From positions 1,860,001-1,924,000 of the forward strand of contig NZ_CP031264.1 in assembly GCF_003258605.2 (NCBI RefSeq): a DNA stretch of 64,000 bases, read 5' to 3'. The stretch comes from Peterkaempfera bronchialis (lineage in GTDB: Bacteria > Actinomycetota > Actinomycetes > Streptomycetales > Streptomycetaceae). Below are positions 46,489 to 55,645 of this stretch, one piece after another. Position numbers and translations under genes: made by a program. Numbering within the stretch: the first letter of the stretch is position 1; every line of letters starts with the position of its first letter. The notes under the pieces are model-generated. The model searched no databases. It was not told the DNA's origin and saw only the letters and a list, made by a program, of their open reading frames with translations.

Positions 46489-46911
46489 TCACCGCGTGAC
46501 GTACACCCGCTCCACAAAGCTGGCGATCTCCGTGTCGGAGAGGTGCTTCGCCACATCGGCCTCGCTGATGATGCCGATCAGGCGCTTGTTCTCGTCGATC
46601 ACCGGGAGCCGACGGATCCGGTGGGTACCCATCTCCTCCAGCACCTGCCGCACATCGGCGTCGGCGGGCACCCAGCGCGGGGTGCCCTCGCACAGCTCTC
46701 CCACGGTGACCCGGGCCGGGTCCTTGCCGTGCGCGATGGCCTTCACCACGATGTCCCGGTCGGTGATGATGCCGCACATCCGGTCGTTGGCATCCGCCAC
46801 CGGCAGCGCGCCCACCTCCAGGTCGCGCATCATCTGCGCGGCCCGGTCCAGCGTCTCGGTCACCGGGATGTACCTAGCGCCGGTGTGCATGATCTCTCGG
46901 GCAGTGGTCAT
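46489..46911 (-). CDS. Tandem CBS-domain protein
   Basis: 140 residues made of two CBS domains and nothing else: AREIMHTGARYIPVTETLDRAAQMM with ITDRDIVVKA, and VRQVLEEMGTHRIRRLPVID with IISEADVAKHL. Such small paired CBS proteins bind adenine nucleotides and act as energy or redox sensors for partners. ATG 46911 is supported by AGGAGG. It lies between the MDR oxidoreductase and EI24-like genes on the same strand. Confidence 0.93.
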   Translation of the reverse strand: MTTAREIMHTGARYIPVTETLDRAAQMMRDLEVGALPVADANDRMCGIITDRDIVVKAIAHGKDPARVTVGELCEGTPRWVPADADVRQVLEEMGTHRIRRLPVIDENKRLIGIISEADVAKHLSDTEIASFVERVYVTR

Positions 46912-47056
46912 CGAGTCCTCCTTGCGAAGGCCGACCGGCGGCAGGCCCCGGAGGAAGGCCGATCGCACCTCCGGCCGGCGGGTTCGCGGGACACCCTTCC
47001 ATCCTCTGCACCCGGCCGCCGACCGGCCAGCCCTATCGTCCGAATGGGTGAATCCA

Positions 47057-47872
47057 TCAGCTCCGGTACGGCTCCGGCTCGCCCTCGCGCCCGCCCTCGC
47101 GCCCGGGCTCCGGCTCGTCCTCCGGCCGCTTCCCCTCGGCCGGGACCAGGTCGCGCACCAGCAGCGTCGCACCGGCCACCGCACCGGGCATCACCAAGAC
47201 CGCGACCAGCGGGAGCAGGAAGAGCAGCACCAGCGGTACCCCGAAGCCCAGTGCCAGCAGCTTCCGGCCGCGCAGCAGCGCCAGCCGCTCGCGCACCGGC
47301 ACCCCACGGCGCTGCATCGCCACCGCCGTCAGCTCCACCGCGAGGAAGAAGCCGGAGACACAGCACGCCAGGACCGGCACCACGGTCTGCCCGAGCAGCG
47401 GGACGAACCCCAGCAGAAAGAGCAGCAGCCCCAGGCCCGCCGCGCGCACCAGCACATGGAGGCTGTCCCGGGCCGAGTTCCACAGCTCGCGCCAGAGCGG
47501 CAGCTCGGGCCCCTGCGGGGCGCCGCCCTCGGACTGCTCGACCTTCTCCGACAGCGCCTCGTAGAACGGCTCCCCCACCAGCAGCGTCACCGCCGTGAAG
47601 GTCACCACGGCCAGCAGCAGCCCGCCGCCGAGGAGCAGCGCCGTGAAGAGGCCCCGCAGCAGCGACCGCCAGGGCGAGCCCCAGCCGTCCGCGAACGGCG
47701 TCGCCCAGGTCGCCAGATCGTCCGCGCGGAACCCGAGCACCAGCAGCACGGCCGTGTACAGCACCAGCGTGATCAGCGCCGGCAGCAGCCCGAACCCCCA
47801 CCATCGGCCGTGCCGCGCCACCCAGCGCTGGCCCCTGCCCAGATATCCCAGCCCCGCCGCGAGATCACGCAT
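47057..47872 (-). CDS. EI24/CysZ-like integral membrane protein
   Basis: 271 residues with about four to five membrane segments (for example GFGLLPALITLVLYTAVLLVL near residue 27, and LGLLLFLLGFVPLLGQTVVPV near 150). GEPFYEALSEKVE and GVPVRERLALLRGRKLLALGFGVPL are segments typical of the EI24 group. The related CysZ is a sulfate channel, but actinobacterial members have not been assigned a substrate. The C-terminus is a charged low-complexity tail. Confidence 0.82.
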   Translation of the reverse strand: MRDLAAGLGYLGRGQRWVARHGRWWGFGLLPALITLVLYTAVLLVLGFRADDLATWATPFADGWGSPWRSLLRGLFTALLLGGGLLLAVVTFTAVTLLVGEPFYEALSEKVEQSEGGAPQGPELPLWRELWNSARDSLHVLVRAAGLGLLLFLLGFVPLLGQTVVPVLACCVSGFFLAVELTAVAMQRRGVPVRERLALLRGRKLLALGFGVPLVLLFLLPLVAVLVMPGAVAGATLLVRDLVPAEGKRPEDEPEPGREGGREGEPEPYRS

Positions 47873-48001
47873 GATCCAAGCCTAGAGCCGGGGCAAGGAG
47901 CCACCGGATGTCCACGTTCGGGTGAATTCCCGGTGTTGCGGGCGATGCTGCCGCTCCGCTGCTCTACTGTTGCGCCTGGCACGGCGTGACGGTCCGTGAA
48001 G

Positions 48002-48075
48002 TGGGGCGGGTGGGACTCGAACCCACGACCCAGGGATTATGAGTCCCCTGCTCTAACCGGCTGAGCTACCGCCCC
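48002..48075 (-). tRNA. tRNA with anticodon CAT (tRNA-Met, possibly tRNA-Ile2)
   Basis: Full cloverleaf on the minus strand: acceptor GGGGCGG/CCGCCCC, D-arm AGCTCAGCCGGTTAGAGC, anticodon loop CTCATAA (CAT) and T-arm GTGGGTTCGAGTCCCAC. It has no initiator features such as the CCGG-type unpaired start. The anticodon stem GGGGA/TCCCT with a G-U pair at 27-43 resembles tRNA-Ile2 (lysidine-modified) as much as elongator Met. Confidence 0.9.
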
Positions 48076-48229
48076 GTGCCGGCAGGACACCCCCCAGCAC
48101 GGCCGACCCTCGTCGGGCCGCCTGCCGCAGCATAGCTGCTCAGCCGCTCGTCCCGCGCGCCGGGGTCCGGCCGCCCGGCCACCGCACGACAGAGGCCCCC
48201 CGGATCACCGGAGGGCCTTCGATACCGCG

Positions 48230-48302
48230 CTCCCGCCATTGGACTCGAACCAATAACCTGCCGGTTAACAGCCGGCTGCTCTGCCAATTGAGCTAGGCGG
48301 GA
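48230..48302 (-). tRNA. tRNA-Asn (anticodon GTT), copy 1
   Basis: 73 nt: acceptor TCCCGCC/GGCGGGA with discriminator G, anticodon stem-loop GCCGG-CTGTTAA-CCGGC (GTT) and T-arm ATTGGTTCGAGTCCAAT. No CCA is encoded. The gene is identical to the copy at 48351-48423. Confidence 0.97.
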
Positions 48303-48350
48303 CCGTGCACTCACGCGCACGCGGAGCAGGACGTCGACCGCCCTGCTCTG

Positions 48351-48423
48351 CTCCCGCCATTGGACTCGAACCAATAACCTGCCGGTTAACAGCCGGCTGC
48401 TCTGCCAATTGAGCTAGGCGGGA
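48351..48423 (-). tRNA. tRNA-Asn (anticodon GTT), copy 2
   Basis: 73 nt, identical to the gene at 48230-48302 and 121 bases away in the same orientation. The 48-base spacer is unrelated to sequence outside the pair. It lies upstream of the first copy on the minus strand, so the three tRNAs may share one transcript. Confidence 0.97.
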
Positions 48424-48683
48424 TTGCTTCCGGAGCGCCACCGTCCCGGTCCTCCCGGTCGTGGGCGCTCGTTGCGGGACATACATTAGCGCACCCAGGG
48501 GGGTGGTCCGCCAATCCTTCTCCGGACCGGCGCCCCCGTGACCCGCCCGGCGCGTCCGGCGCGCGACCGGCGCACCGGCCCGCGATGCTGGTGGGACGGC
48601 TGCCGCAGTGCGCCGGCGGGCGGCGGTTCGCGGATGCACACGGCGGGTAGGGGCGTGCCGACGAGCACGGGCACCAACGGAGA

Positions 48684-48713
48684 GCGGACCGGAGGAGCGC
48701 GGACCGGAGGAGC
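48684..48713. repeat. 15-bp tandem duplication upstream of the YtxH-like gene
   Basis: GCGGACCGGAGGAGC occurs twice head to tail (48684-48698 and 48699-48713), 43 bases before the start of the YtxH-like gene. Apart from this and the tRNA promoter region near 48430-48490, I see nothing in the 48424-48755 gap. Confidence 0.7.
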
Positions 48714-48755
48714 GCGGGCAGCCGCGCGCAAGAGTGCGGAAGAGTGGAGCCGAGG

Positions 48756-49037
48756 ATGCGCAAACTGACGTTCGTCGCGGGGCTCGCCGCCGGCTATGTG
48801 CTGGGCGCCCGGGCCGGCCGCGAGCGGTATGAGCAGCTGGCCAAGTCCGCGCGCGGCGTCGCCCAGAGCCCCCGGGTGCAGGACGCCGCCCGGCAGGCCA
48901 AGGAGACGGCCGGCGCGGTGGCGGGCAAGGCGGCGGGCAGGGTCGGCGACCGGCTGCCGCCGTCGGTCGCCGACCGGGTCCCCTACCTGCGCCGGAAGAC
49001 GACCGAGGAGGACGGCTGGGGCACCGGCAGGCACTGA
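48756..49037 (+). CDS. YtxH-like small membrane-associated protein
   Basis: 93 residues. A short hydrophobic N-terminus with LTFVAGLAAGYVLGARAGRERYEQL is the YtxH-type glycine-zipper membrane anchor. The rest is a basic amphipathic helix (QDAARQAKETAGAVAGKAAG) and a charged end. Function unknown; family members are often stress-related. ATG 48756 is preferred because GGAG at 48746-48749 fits it. A hairpin follows at 49092. Confidence 0.8.
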   Translation: MRKLTFVAGLAAGYVLGARAGRERYEQLAKSARGVAQSPRVQDAARQAKETAGAVAGKAAGRVGDRLPPSVADRVPYLRRKTTEEDGWGTGRH

Positions 49038-49091
49038 CGCCGGGCCCGCCCCGACCGATGCAGCCGCCGGGCGGCCGAGGCGGCCCTCCGC

Positions 49092-49116
49092 GGAGCCGGG
49101 CCCCGCGCCCGGCTCC
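49092..49116. terminator. Terminator hairpin after the YtxH-like gene
   Basis: A 10-bp GC stem (49092-49101 with 49107-49116) and 5-base loop, 55 bases after the stop codon and 69 before the FGGY kinase start. Confidence 0.65.
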
Positions 49117-49184
49117 ATACCGGAAGGGACACGCTTGCGGAGTCCGGCGGTACGCGGGCGCGCGCGGTGGTGCATGATCTCGAC

Positions 49185-50618
49185 ATGGCCATTGTCGCCG
49201 GTATCGACTGCTCGACCCAGTACACGAAGATCGTCGCCTGCGACGCCGACACCGGCGGCGTACTGCGCGACAACCGCGCCCCGCACCCGGTGCCCGCCGG
49301 ATCGGAGGAGACCTCCCGGACCTCCGAGATCGACCCCCAGCTGTGGCTGCACTCGCTCGGCGCCGCAGCCACCGGGGGCATCCTGGAGGGCGTCCGCGCC
49401 ATCGGCGTCTCCGCCCAGCAGCACGGCATGGTCGGCCTGGACGCCGGGGGCGTGCTGGTCCGACCCGCGCTGCTCTGGAACGACCCCCGGGCCTCCGGCG
49501 CCGCCGCCACGCTGATCGACGCCCTCGGCGGACCCGGCGCCTGGGCGCAGGCCATCGGAGCCGTGCCGGACGCCTCCTACACGGTCGCCAAGCTGCGCTG
49601 GCTCGCCGAGTTCGAACCCGGCTCGGCGGCACGGCTGGCCGAGGTGCTGCTGCCGCACGACTGGCTGGTGTGGCAGCTGCTGGGCCACCCCCGACGCCGT
49701 ACCACGGACCGGGGTGACGCCTCCGGCACCGGCTACTGGTCGCCGGTCACCGGCCAGTACCGGACCGACCTGGTGAAGCTGGCGCTCGGCCACGAGGTAC
49801 GGCTGCCCGAGGTGCTGGGCCCTGCGGAACCCGCCGGGGAGACCCCGGAGGGGCTGCTGATCTCGGCCGGGACCGGTGACAACATGGCCGCCGCACTGGG
49901 GCTGGGCGCCGGGCCCGGTGACGCGGTGGTCTCGCTGGGCACCACCGGCACCGTCTTCGCCGTCCATGACGAGCCGCTGGTCGACCCGGGCGGCACCATC
50001 TCCTCGTTCGCCGACGCCACCGGCCGCCATCTGCCGCTGGTCGGCACCCTCAACGCCGTCCAGGTGCTGCGCTGCACGGCGGCACTGCTCGGCGTCGACC
50101 TGGAGGGGCTCAGCGAACTCGCCCTCCAGTCCTCCCCCGGCTCCTACGGGCTGGTGCTGCTGCCCTACCTGGAGGGCGAGCGCACCCCGTATCTGCCGCA
50201 CGCCGCCGGGACGCTCAGCGGGCTGCGCGCGGAGTCGATGCGGCGCGAGCATGTGGCGCGGGCGGCGGTGGAGGGCATGCTCTGCGGGATCGCGGACGCG
50301 CTGGATGTGCTGCGTGGGCGCGGGGTCGCGGTACGCCGGGTCTTCCTGGTCGGATCGGCCGGCCGGCTCGCCGCCGTGCAGCACATCGCCCCGCTGGTGC
50401 TGGGTGTGCCCGTGGTGATCCCGCCGCCGGGCGACTACGCGGCGCGCGGCGGGGCGCGGCAGGCCGCCTGGGCGCTGGCCGGTACCGCCGAGCCGCCGCA
50501 GTGGGAGCTGCCCGACGCGGTGACCGTGGAGCCCGGCGAGGATGTCGCCTTCGGACAGGCGGTGCGCCAGCAGTACGCCTCGGTGCGCGAGCAGATGCAC
50601 CCGGAGGAGCGCTACTGA
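49185..50618 (+). CDS. FGGY-family carbohydrate kinase, xylulokinase-like
   Basis: 477 residues. The N-terminal actin-like ATPase fold starts IVAGIDCSTQYTKIVACD. GVSAQQHGMVGLD and the catalytic-region GDASGTGYWSP follow, and the second half has the phosphate motif VSLGTTGTVFA and FLVGSAGRLAAVQHIAPLV. The overall type fits xylulokinase. ATG 49185 begins at the conserved core; an in-frame GTG at 49167 is possible and no strong ribosome-binding site decides. The gene converges on hrdA with only 25 bases between them. Confidence 0.9.
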   Translation: MAIVAGIDCSTQYTKIVACDADTGGVLRDNRAPHPVPAGSEETSRTSEIDPQLWLHSLGAAATGGILEGVRAIGVSAQQHGMVGLDAGGVLVRPALLWNDPRASGAAATLIDALGGPGAWAQAIGAVPDASYTVAKLRWLAEFEPGSAARLAEVLLPHDWLVWQLLGHPRRRTTDRGDASGTGYWSPVTGQYRTDLVKLALGHEVRLPEVLGPAEPAGETPEGLLISAGTGDNMAAALGLGAGPGDAVVSLGTTGTVFAVHDEPLVDPGGTISSFADATGRHLPLVGTLNAVQVLRCTAALLGVDLEGLSELALQSSPGSYGLVLLPYLEGERTPYLPHAAGTLSGLRAESMRREHVARAAVEGMLCGIADALDVLRGRGVAVRRVFLVGSAGRLAAVQHIAPLVLGVPVVIPPPGDYAARGGARQAAWALAGTAEPPQWELPDAVTVEPGEDVAFGQAVRQQYASVREQMHPEERY

Positions 50619-50643
50619 CCCGGCCGCGTTCCCCGGGCTGCGT

Positions 50644-52161
50644 TCAGTCGAGGTAGCCGCGGAGCTGGTCGGCGAAGGCGTGGTCGCGCAGCTTGTTGAG
50701 GGTCTTGGACTCGATCTGCCGGATGCGCTCCCGGGTGACGCCGAAGAGGCGGCCGATCTCCTCCAGGGTGCGCGGCCGTCCGTCGGCCAGGCCGTAGCGC
50801 AGCTGCACCACCTTGCGCTCGCGCTCGCCGAGGGTGGAGAGCACGGCTTCCAGGTGCTCGCGGAGCAGGATGAACGCGGCGGACTCGACCGGCGAGGCGG
50901 CGTCGGCGTCCTCGATGAGGTCGCCGAGGGCCACGTCGTCCTCCTCGCCGACCGGCGCATGCAGCGAGACCGGTTCCCGGGCGAGCCGCAGCACCTCGGT
51001 GACCCGCTCCTCGGGGAGGTCCAGGGCGGCGGCGACGTCGGCGGGGCTGGGCTCCTGGCCCCGCTCCTGGAGCAGCCTGCGCTGCACCCGTACCACCCGG
51101 TTGATCAGCTCCACCACATGCACCGGGACCCGGATGGTGCGGGCCTGGTCGGCGAGGGCGCGGCTCATGGCCTGGCGGATCCACCAGGTGGCGTAGGTGG
51201 AGAACTTGTAGCCACGGGCGTAGTCGAACTTCTCCACGGCGCGGATCAGCCCCAGGTTGCCCTCCTGGACCAGGTCCAGCATGGTCAGGCCGCGGCCGAC
51301 GTACCGCTTGGCCACCGAGACGACCAGCCGCAGATTGGCCTCGATCAGGCGGCGCTTGGCCATCCGGCCGAGCACCACCAGGCGGTCGAGGTCGTCGGCG
51401 AGCCGGTCGTCGACTCCTCCGGCCAGGTGCTCGCCCAGGTAGTGCTCGGCGAAGAGGCCGGCCTCGACCTGGCGGGCCAGCTCCACCTCCTCGGCTGCGG
51501 TGAGCAGCGGGATGCGGCCGATCTCGCGCAGATACTGGCGGAACAGGTCGGCGGAGGGGCCGGCCGCCTCGTCCAGGGCCGGGGCGCGCTCCTCGGGCTC
51601 CTCGGGCTCGTCGGCTGCTTGGGCGTCCTCGGGCTCCTCGGGATCCGCGACGGCCTCGGGCTCCCCGACGGCCTCGGGCTCCGCGATGGCCTCGGGTTCC
51701 TCGGCGGGGAGGTCGGCCAGGTCGGCGTCGCTGGGGTCGGCGGCGTCCTCGGGCGCCTCCGGCTCGTCCTGCTCCCCGGCCGCGTCGCCGGGGGCCTCGG
51801 GGCGGCCCTCCGGGAGGCCGGGGTCGTCGGGGCCACCGGGCGGCCCGTCGTGGTGGCGGGCGCGGTCGGCGGCCGGGCCGGTGTGCGGGGCGGGGCGGGC
51901 CGTGAGGGCGAGGTCCACATCGTTCCCTTCCTGCGCGGAGGGCCCGGGGGGTGCTGAGGGTCCGGGCGCCTGCTGGACGGGGTGCTGCTGGACGGGGTGC
52001 TGCGCGGGGTGCTGCTGCTCGGGGTGCTGTGGGGCTTGCTGCTGCTGGGGTGTCGGCGCATGCGACACCGGGGCGGCGGGCGGCGTGCCGCCCTCCACTC
52101 GGGAATCCGTGGGCGGGGTGCCGACTGCCGCGGCCGTCCCGCGCTGCGATGACTGGGGCAC
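50644..52161 (-). CDS. hrdA: Principal-type RNA polymerase sigma factor, HrdA-like
   Basis: 505 residues. The last 300 are sigma-70 group 1/2: region 1.2 [16 protein letters not shown], region 2 with [34 protein letters not shown] and [15 protein letters not shown], region 3 and region 4.2 [21 protein letters not shown]. The first 200 are low complexity: Gln/His/Pro repeats ([10 protein letters not shown]) followed by an acidic Pro/Glu/Asp stretch with [17 protein letters not shown] repeats. Position beside dnaG matches hrdA of S. coelicolor, an alternative paralogue of the essential HrdB. GTG 52161 starts the longest frame; a later start in the low-complexity region cannot be excluded. Confidence 0.85.
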   Translation of the reverse strand: MPQSSQRGTAAAVGTPPTDSRVEGGTPPAAPVSHAPTPQQQQAPQHPEQQHPAQHPVQQHPVQQAPGPSAPPGPSAQEGNDVDLALTARPAPHTGPAADRARHHDGPPGGPDDPGLPEGRPEAPGDAAGEQDEPEAPEDAADPSDADLADLPAEEPEAIAEPEAVGEPEAVADPEEPEDAQAADEPEEPEERAPALDEAAGPSADLFRQYLREIGRIPLLTAAEEVELARQVEAGLFAEHYLGEHLAGGVDDRLADDLDRLVVLGRMAKRRLIEANLRLVVSVAKRYVGRGLTMLDLVQEGNLGLIRAVEKFDYARGYKFSTYATWWIRQAMSRALADQARTIRVPVHVVELINRVVRVQRRLLQERGQEPSPADVAAALDLPEERVTEVLRLAREPVSLHAPVGEEDDVALGDLIEDADAASPVESAAFILLREHLEAVLSTLGERERKVVQLRYGLADGRPRTLEEIGRLFGVTRERIRQIESKTLNKLRDHAFADQLRGYLD

Positions 52162-52240
52162 CGCTTCCAGTGTGGGGTACGCCGCACGTCACGGCCGATA
52201 CTCGTGCGGTGGTTTTTTGCCCGGTACGGGCCGTCGGCGG

Positions 52241-54157
52241 TTACAAGGCCGCCGCGCCCCTCGTCCGCAGGCTGTTGCGGTACTGCTCCAGCGCCCACAG
52301 CTCGCCCTGGACGGCGGCCAGCTCCTCCGGGGAGGCGCGGTTGCCCAGCCGCTGGAGGTGGGCGCGGACCTCGGCCACCCGGGAGTCCACCGCCTGGAGG
52401 CGCAGCTTCACCAGGAACTCGCCAGCGTAGACGGCATCGGGGGCGCGGCGGGTGCGGATGGGTTCCACGGTCAGCTCGGTGATCAGGCCCCGTACGCCGT
52501 CGTCCGGCGCGGCCTCGCGGACCCGGGCGGTGAAGTCGGGCAGCTGCGCCCCGTACGCGGCGCCCCCGGCCTTGGCGACGGCGCGGCGGACGGCGGTGTA
52601 GGGGGCGGTGGGGAACTCGTCCTCGCCGAAGTTGTCGAAGGCCGGGGTGACCAGGGCCGGGTACTGGAGGGCGAGCTTGAGCAGCTCCCGCTCGACGAAC
52701 TGCGCCGGGTCGCGCGGGTTGAGGCGCGGCGCGGCCGGACGCGCGGGCGCCGGAGCCGGGGCGGGTGCCTCCGTACGGCGCCCGGCGGGGGCGCCCGCGC
52801 CCCTGGTCTGCTCGCGTTCCCGCTGCCAGCGGCCGATCTGGGCGACCCGGCGGACCACGAACTGCTCGTCCAGGATGCCGAGCATGCCGCCCAGCTGCAC
52901 CGCGTACTGGTGCTGGATGGAGCGGTCCTTGATCCGGGCGACGATCGGCGCCGCCTCCTCCAGCGCGGCGGCGCGTCCCTCGGCGGTCTCCACCCGGTGC
53001 CGGGCGACCGTGCTGCGGATGGCGAACTCGAAGAGCGGCACCGGGTTGTCCACCAGGTTGCGGACCGCCGCGTCCCCCTCCGCGAGCCGCAGTTCGCAGG
53101 GGTCCATGCCGCCGGGGGAGACCGCGATGGAGGTCCGCGCGGCGAACTTCTGGTCGTCCTCGAAGGCCCGCAGCGCGGCCTTCTGCCCGGCCGCGTCGCC
53201 GTCGAAGGTGAAGACGGTCTCGCCCCGGTAGGCGGAGGTGTCCATCAGCAGCCGACGGATGATCTTGATGTGGTCCTCGCCGAACGCCGTACCGCAGGTG
53301 GCCACGGCCGTGGTCACCCCGGCCAGATGGCAGGCCATGACGTCCGTGTAACCCTCCACCACCACCGCCCGGCCCGACTTGGCGATCTCCTTCTTCGCCA
53401 GGTCGATGCCGTAGAGCACATGCGACTTCTTGTAGATCGCGGTCTCGGGGGTGTTGAGGTACTTGGGCCCGTTGTCGTCCTCGCGCAGCCGGCGGGCGCC
53501 GAAACCCACCACCTCGCCGGTGATGTCGCGGATCGGCCAGACCAGGCGGCCCCGAAAGCGGTCGATCAGGCCGCCCCGCTGCCCCTGCGAGGCCAGGCCG
53601 CCGCCCAGGATCTCCCGGTCGGCGAACCCCCGGCCGCGCAGGAACCGCACCAGGTGCTCCCAGCCCACCGGGGCGTAGCCCACCCCGAAGTGCTTGGCCG
53701 CCGCCGCGTCGAAGCCGCGCTCGCCCAGGAAGCGGCGGCCGATCTCCGCCTCGGGGCTCTCCAGCTGCTCGGCGAACCAGGCGGCGGCCACCTTGTGCGC
53801 CTCCACCAGCCGGGTCCGCTCCCCCTTCTGCCGACCGGGGGTGTAGCCGCCCTCCTCGTAGCGCAGGGTGATCCCGGCCTGGGCCGCGAGCCGCTCCACG
53901 GCCTCGGTGAAGGAGAGGTGCTCCACCTTCATCACAAAGTCGAGGGTGTCCCCCCCGGCCTGGCAGCCGAAGCAGTGGTACACGCCCTTGCTGGGGTTGA
54001 CGTAGAACGACGCCGACTTCTCGTCGTGGAACGGGCAGACACCCTTGAGCTGCGCGCCGCCGCCGCTGACCAGCTGGACGTAGTCGGAGACGACCGCGTC
54101 GATGGGCAGCGCGCTGCGCACCGTCTGTACGTCCTCGTCCCTGATCCGGCCTGCCAC
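52241..54157 (-). CDS. dnaG: DNA primase DnaG
   Basis: 638 residues, full length. The CHC2 zinc site is Cys41, His44, Cys62 and Cys65 (CPFH and HCFGC). The TOPRIM core has VVVEGYTDVMAC and FTFDGDAAGQKAAL. A Pro/Ala linker leads to the C-terminal DnaB-binding helical domain. It makes RNA primers for lagging-strand replication. It is upstream of hrdA on the same strand with a 79-base gap, and downstream of the flavoprotein reductase gene. Confidence 0.97.
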   Translation of the reverse strand: MAGRIRDEDVQTVRSALPIDAVVSDYVQLVSGGGAQLKGVCPFHDEKSASFYVNPSKGVYHCFGCQAGGDTLDFVMKVEHLSFTEAVERLAAQAGITLRYEEGGYTPGRQKGERTRLVEAHKVAAAWFAEQLESPEAEIGRRFLGERGFDAAAAKHFGVGYAPVGWEHLVRFLRGRGFADREILGGGLASQGQRGGLIDRFRGRLVWPIRDITGEVVGFGARRLREDDNGPKYLNTPETAIYKKSHVLYGIDLAKKEIAKSGRAVVVEGYTDVMACHLAGVTTAVATCGTAFGEDHIKIIRRLLMDTSAYRGETVFTFDGDAAGQKAALRAFEDDQKFAARTSIAVSPGGMDPCELRLAEGDAAVRNLVDNPVPLFEFAIRSTVARHRVETAEGRAAALEEAAPIVARIKDRSIQHQYAVQLGGMLGILDEQFVVRRVAQIGRWQREREQTRGAGAPAGRRTEAPAPAPAPARPAAPRLNPRDPAQFVERELLKLALQYPALVTPAFDNFGEDEFPTAPYTAVRRAVAKAGGAAYGAQLPDFTARVREAAPDDGVRGLITELTVEPIRTRRAPDAVYAGEFLVKLRLQAVDSRVAEVRAHLQRLGNRASPEELAAVQGELWALEQYRNSLRTRGAAAL

Positions 54158-54215
54158 CCAGGCAGTCTACGGCGGCGGCCCCACGCCCCCGACCGGCGTC
54201 GCCCCCGATCGGCGC

Positions 54216-55481
54216 TCAGCCCGGCAGCGCGTCCAGCGGCACCCCCGGGTCGGCCAGCCGCTCCGGGTCCACCGGCCGCCGGGAGCGGACCAGCCGCTGG
54301 ATCGGGTCGGTGACGTCCCACACATTGACGTTCATCCCGGCCAGCACCCGGTTCTCGCCGTCCAGCCAGAAGGCGATGAACTCGCGCTTGCCCGCGTCCC
54401 CCCGGATCACCACCTGGGCGTACTCCCCCGGCGCGGCGTAGCCCGAGTACTCCATGCCCAGGTCGTACTGGTCGCTGAAGAAGTACGGCAGCCGGTCGTA
54501 GACCACCTCCCGGCCCAGCATCGCCCGGGCGGCGGCCGGGCCGCCGTTGAGGGCGTTGGCCCAGTGCTCGACCCGCAGCCGCCGACCGAAGACCGGGTGG
54601 TACGCGGAGGCCAGGTCGCCCGCCGCGAAGACATCCGGGTCGGCGGTGCGCAGCGAGGCGTCCACGGCGACCCCGCCGCCCTCCTCCCGGGGTGCGATCT
54701 CCAGTCCGGCCGCCTCGGCGAGGGCGGTGTCCGGGGCGGCGCCGATGCCGATCAGCATGGCGTGTGCGGGCAGTTCCTCGCCGGTGTCGGTGAGGGCGGC
54801 CAGCACCATCCCGTCCTGGCCGACCACCTCGGTGATCGAGGCGCCCAGCTGGAAGGAGACACCGCGGTCCCGGTGCAGGTCGGCGAAGAAGCCGCCCAGC
54901 TCGGGGCCGAGCACCCCGTACAGCGGGGTGGGCTGCGGCTCGACCACGGTCACCTCGGCTCCATAGCCGCGCGCCGCCGCCGCGACCTCCAGGCCGATCC
55001 AGCCCGCGCCGACGATCAGCAGCTGCCCGTTCTCCCGGCCCAGGTTCCGCAGCACCGCCCGCAGCCGCTCGGCGTGCGGCAGCCGCCGCAGGTAGTGGAC
55101 CCCGGCCAGGTCGGCGCCGGGTACCCGGAGGGGGCGCGGCGAGGAGCCGGTGGCCAGCAGCAGCTTCTGGTAGCGGATGGCCGTGCCGTCCCCCAGCCGG
55201 ACCTCCTTGGCCTCCCGGTCCAGGGCGGTCACCGGCTGGCCCAGGTGCAGTTCCACCTCGTGGGCGGTGTACCAGGAGGGGTCGTGGACCCGGAGGGCGT
55301 CGCGCTCCTCGGCGCCGGTGAGGAACTTCTTGGAGAGCCCCGGCCGCTCGTACGGCTTCTCCCGCTCGTCGCCGAGCAGTATCACCCGCCCGGTGAAGCC
55401 CTCCGAGCGCAGGGTCTCCGCCGCCTTGGCACCGGCCAGGCCGGCGCCCACGATGACATGGGTCTCGTTGGTGTCCACCAC
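54216..55481 (-). CDS. FAD-dependent NAD(P)-disulfide-type oxidoreductase (ferredoxin reductase-like)
   Basis: 421 residues. Two dinucleotide-binding motifs are clear: VIVGAGLAGAKAAETLRSEG for FAD near the N-terminus and LLIVGAGWIGLEVAAAARGYG for NAD(P)H near residue 150, plus the FAD end motif DVFAAGDLAS. YERPGLSKKFLTG is typical of ferredoxin/rubredoxin reductases of oxygenase systems. No redox-active CxxC is seen. No ferredoxin or cytochrome gene is next to it, so the partner is unknown. Downstream dnaG is 58 bases away. Confidence 0.92.
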   Translation of the reverse strand: MVDTNETHVIVGAGLAGAKAAETLRSEGFTGRVILLGDEREKPYERPGLSKKFLTGAEERDALRVHDPSWYTAHEVELHLGQPVTALDREAKEVRLGDGTAIRYQKLLLATGSSPRPLRVPGADLAGVHYLRRLPHAERLRAVLRNLGRENGQLLIVGAGWIGLEVAAAARGYGAEVTVVEPQPTPLYGVLGPELGGFFADLHRDRGVSFQLGASITEVVGQDGMVLAALTDTGEELPAHAMLIGIGAAPDTALAEAAGLEIAPREEGGGVAVDASLRTADPDVFAAGDLASAYHPVFGRRLRVEHWANALNGGPAAARAMLGREVVYDRLPYFFSDQYDLGMEYSGYAAPGEYAQVVIRGDAGKREFIAFWLDGENRVLAGMNVNVWDVTDPIQRLVRSRRPVDPERLADPGVPLDALPG

Positions 55482-55645
55482 GTCCGCTCTCTCCTGTTCC
55501 GCGGCGGGCGGATGCCGCCACGCACCGTGAGTGCCAGGTTACTGCGCCGCCGGGGCTGGGGCCGGGGCCCAACGGGCCGTTCGATGCGGTCGAGCGTCCC
55601 CCATGCGGTCGCGTACGTGAAGAGTGCTGCGTGACCGATCTCGGC

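Noticed and set aside
48230-48423. tRNA-Asn duplication as attachment sites flanking an integrated element
   Set aside because: The two copies are full tRNA genes only 48 bases apart with no integrase or cargo between them. A simple tandem duplication explains it.
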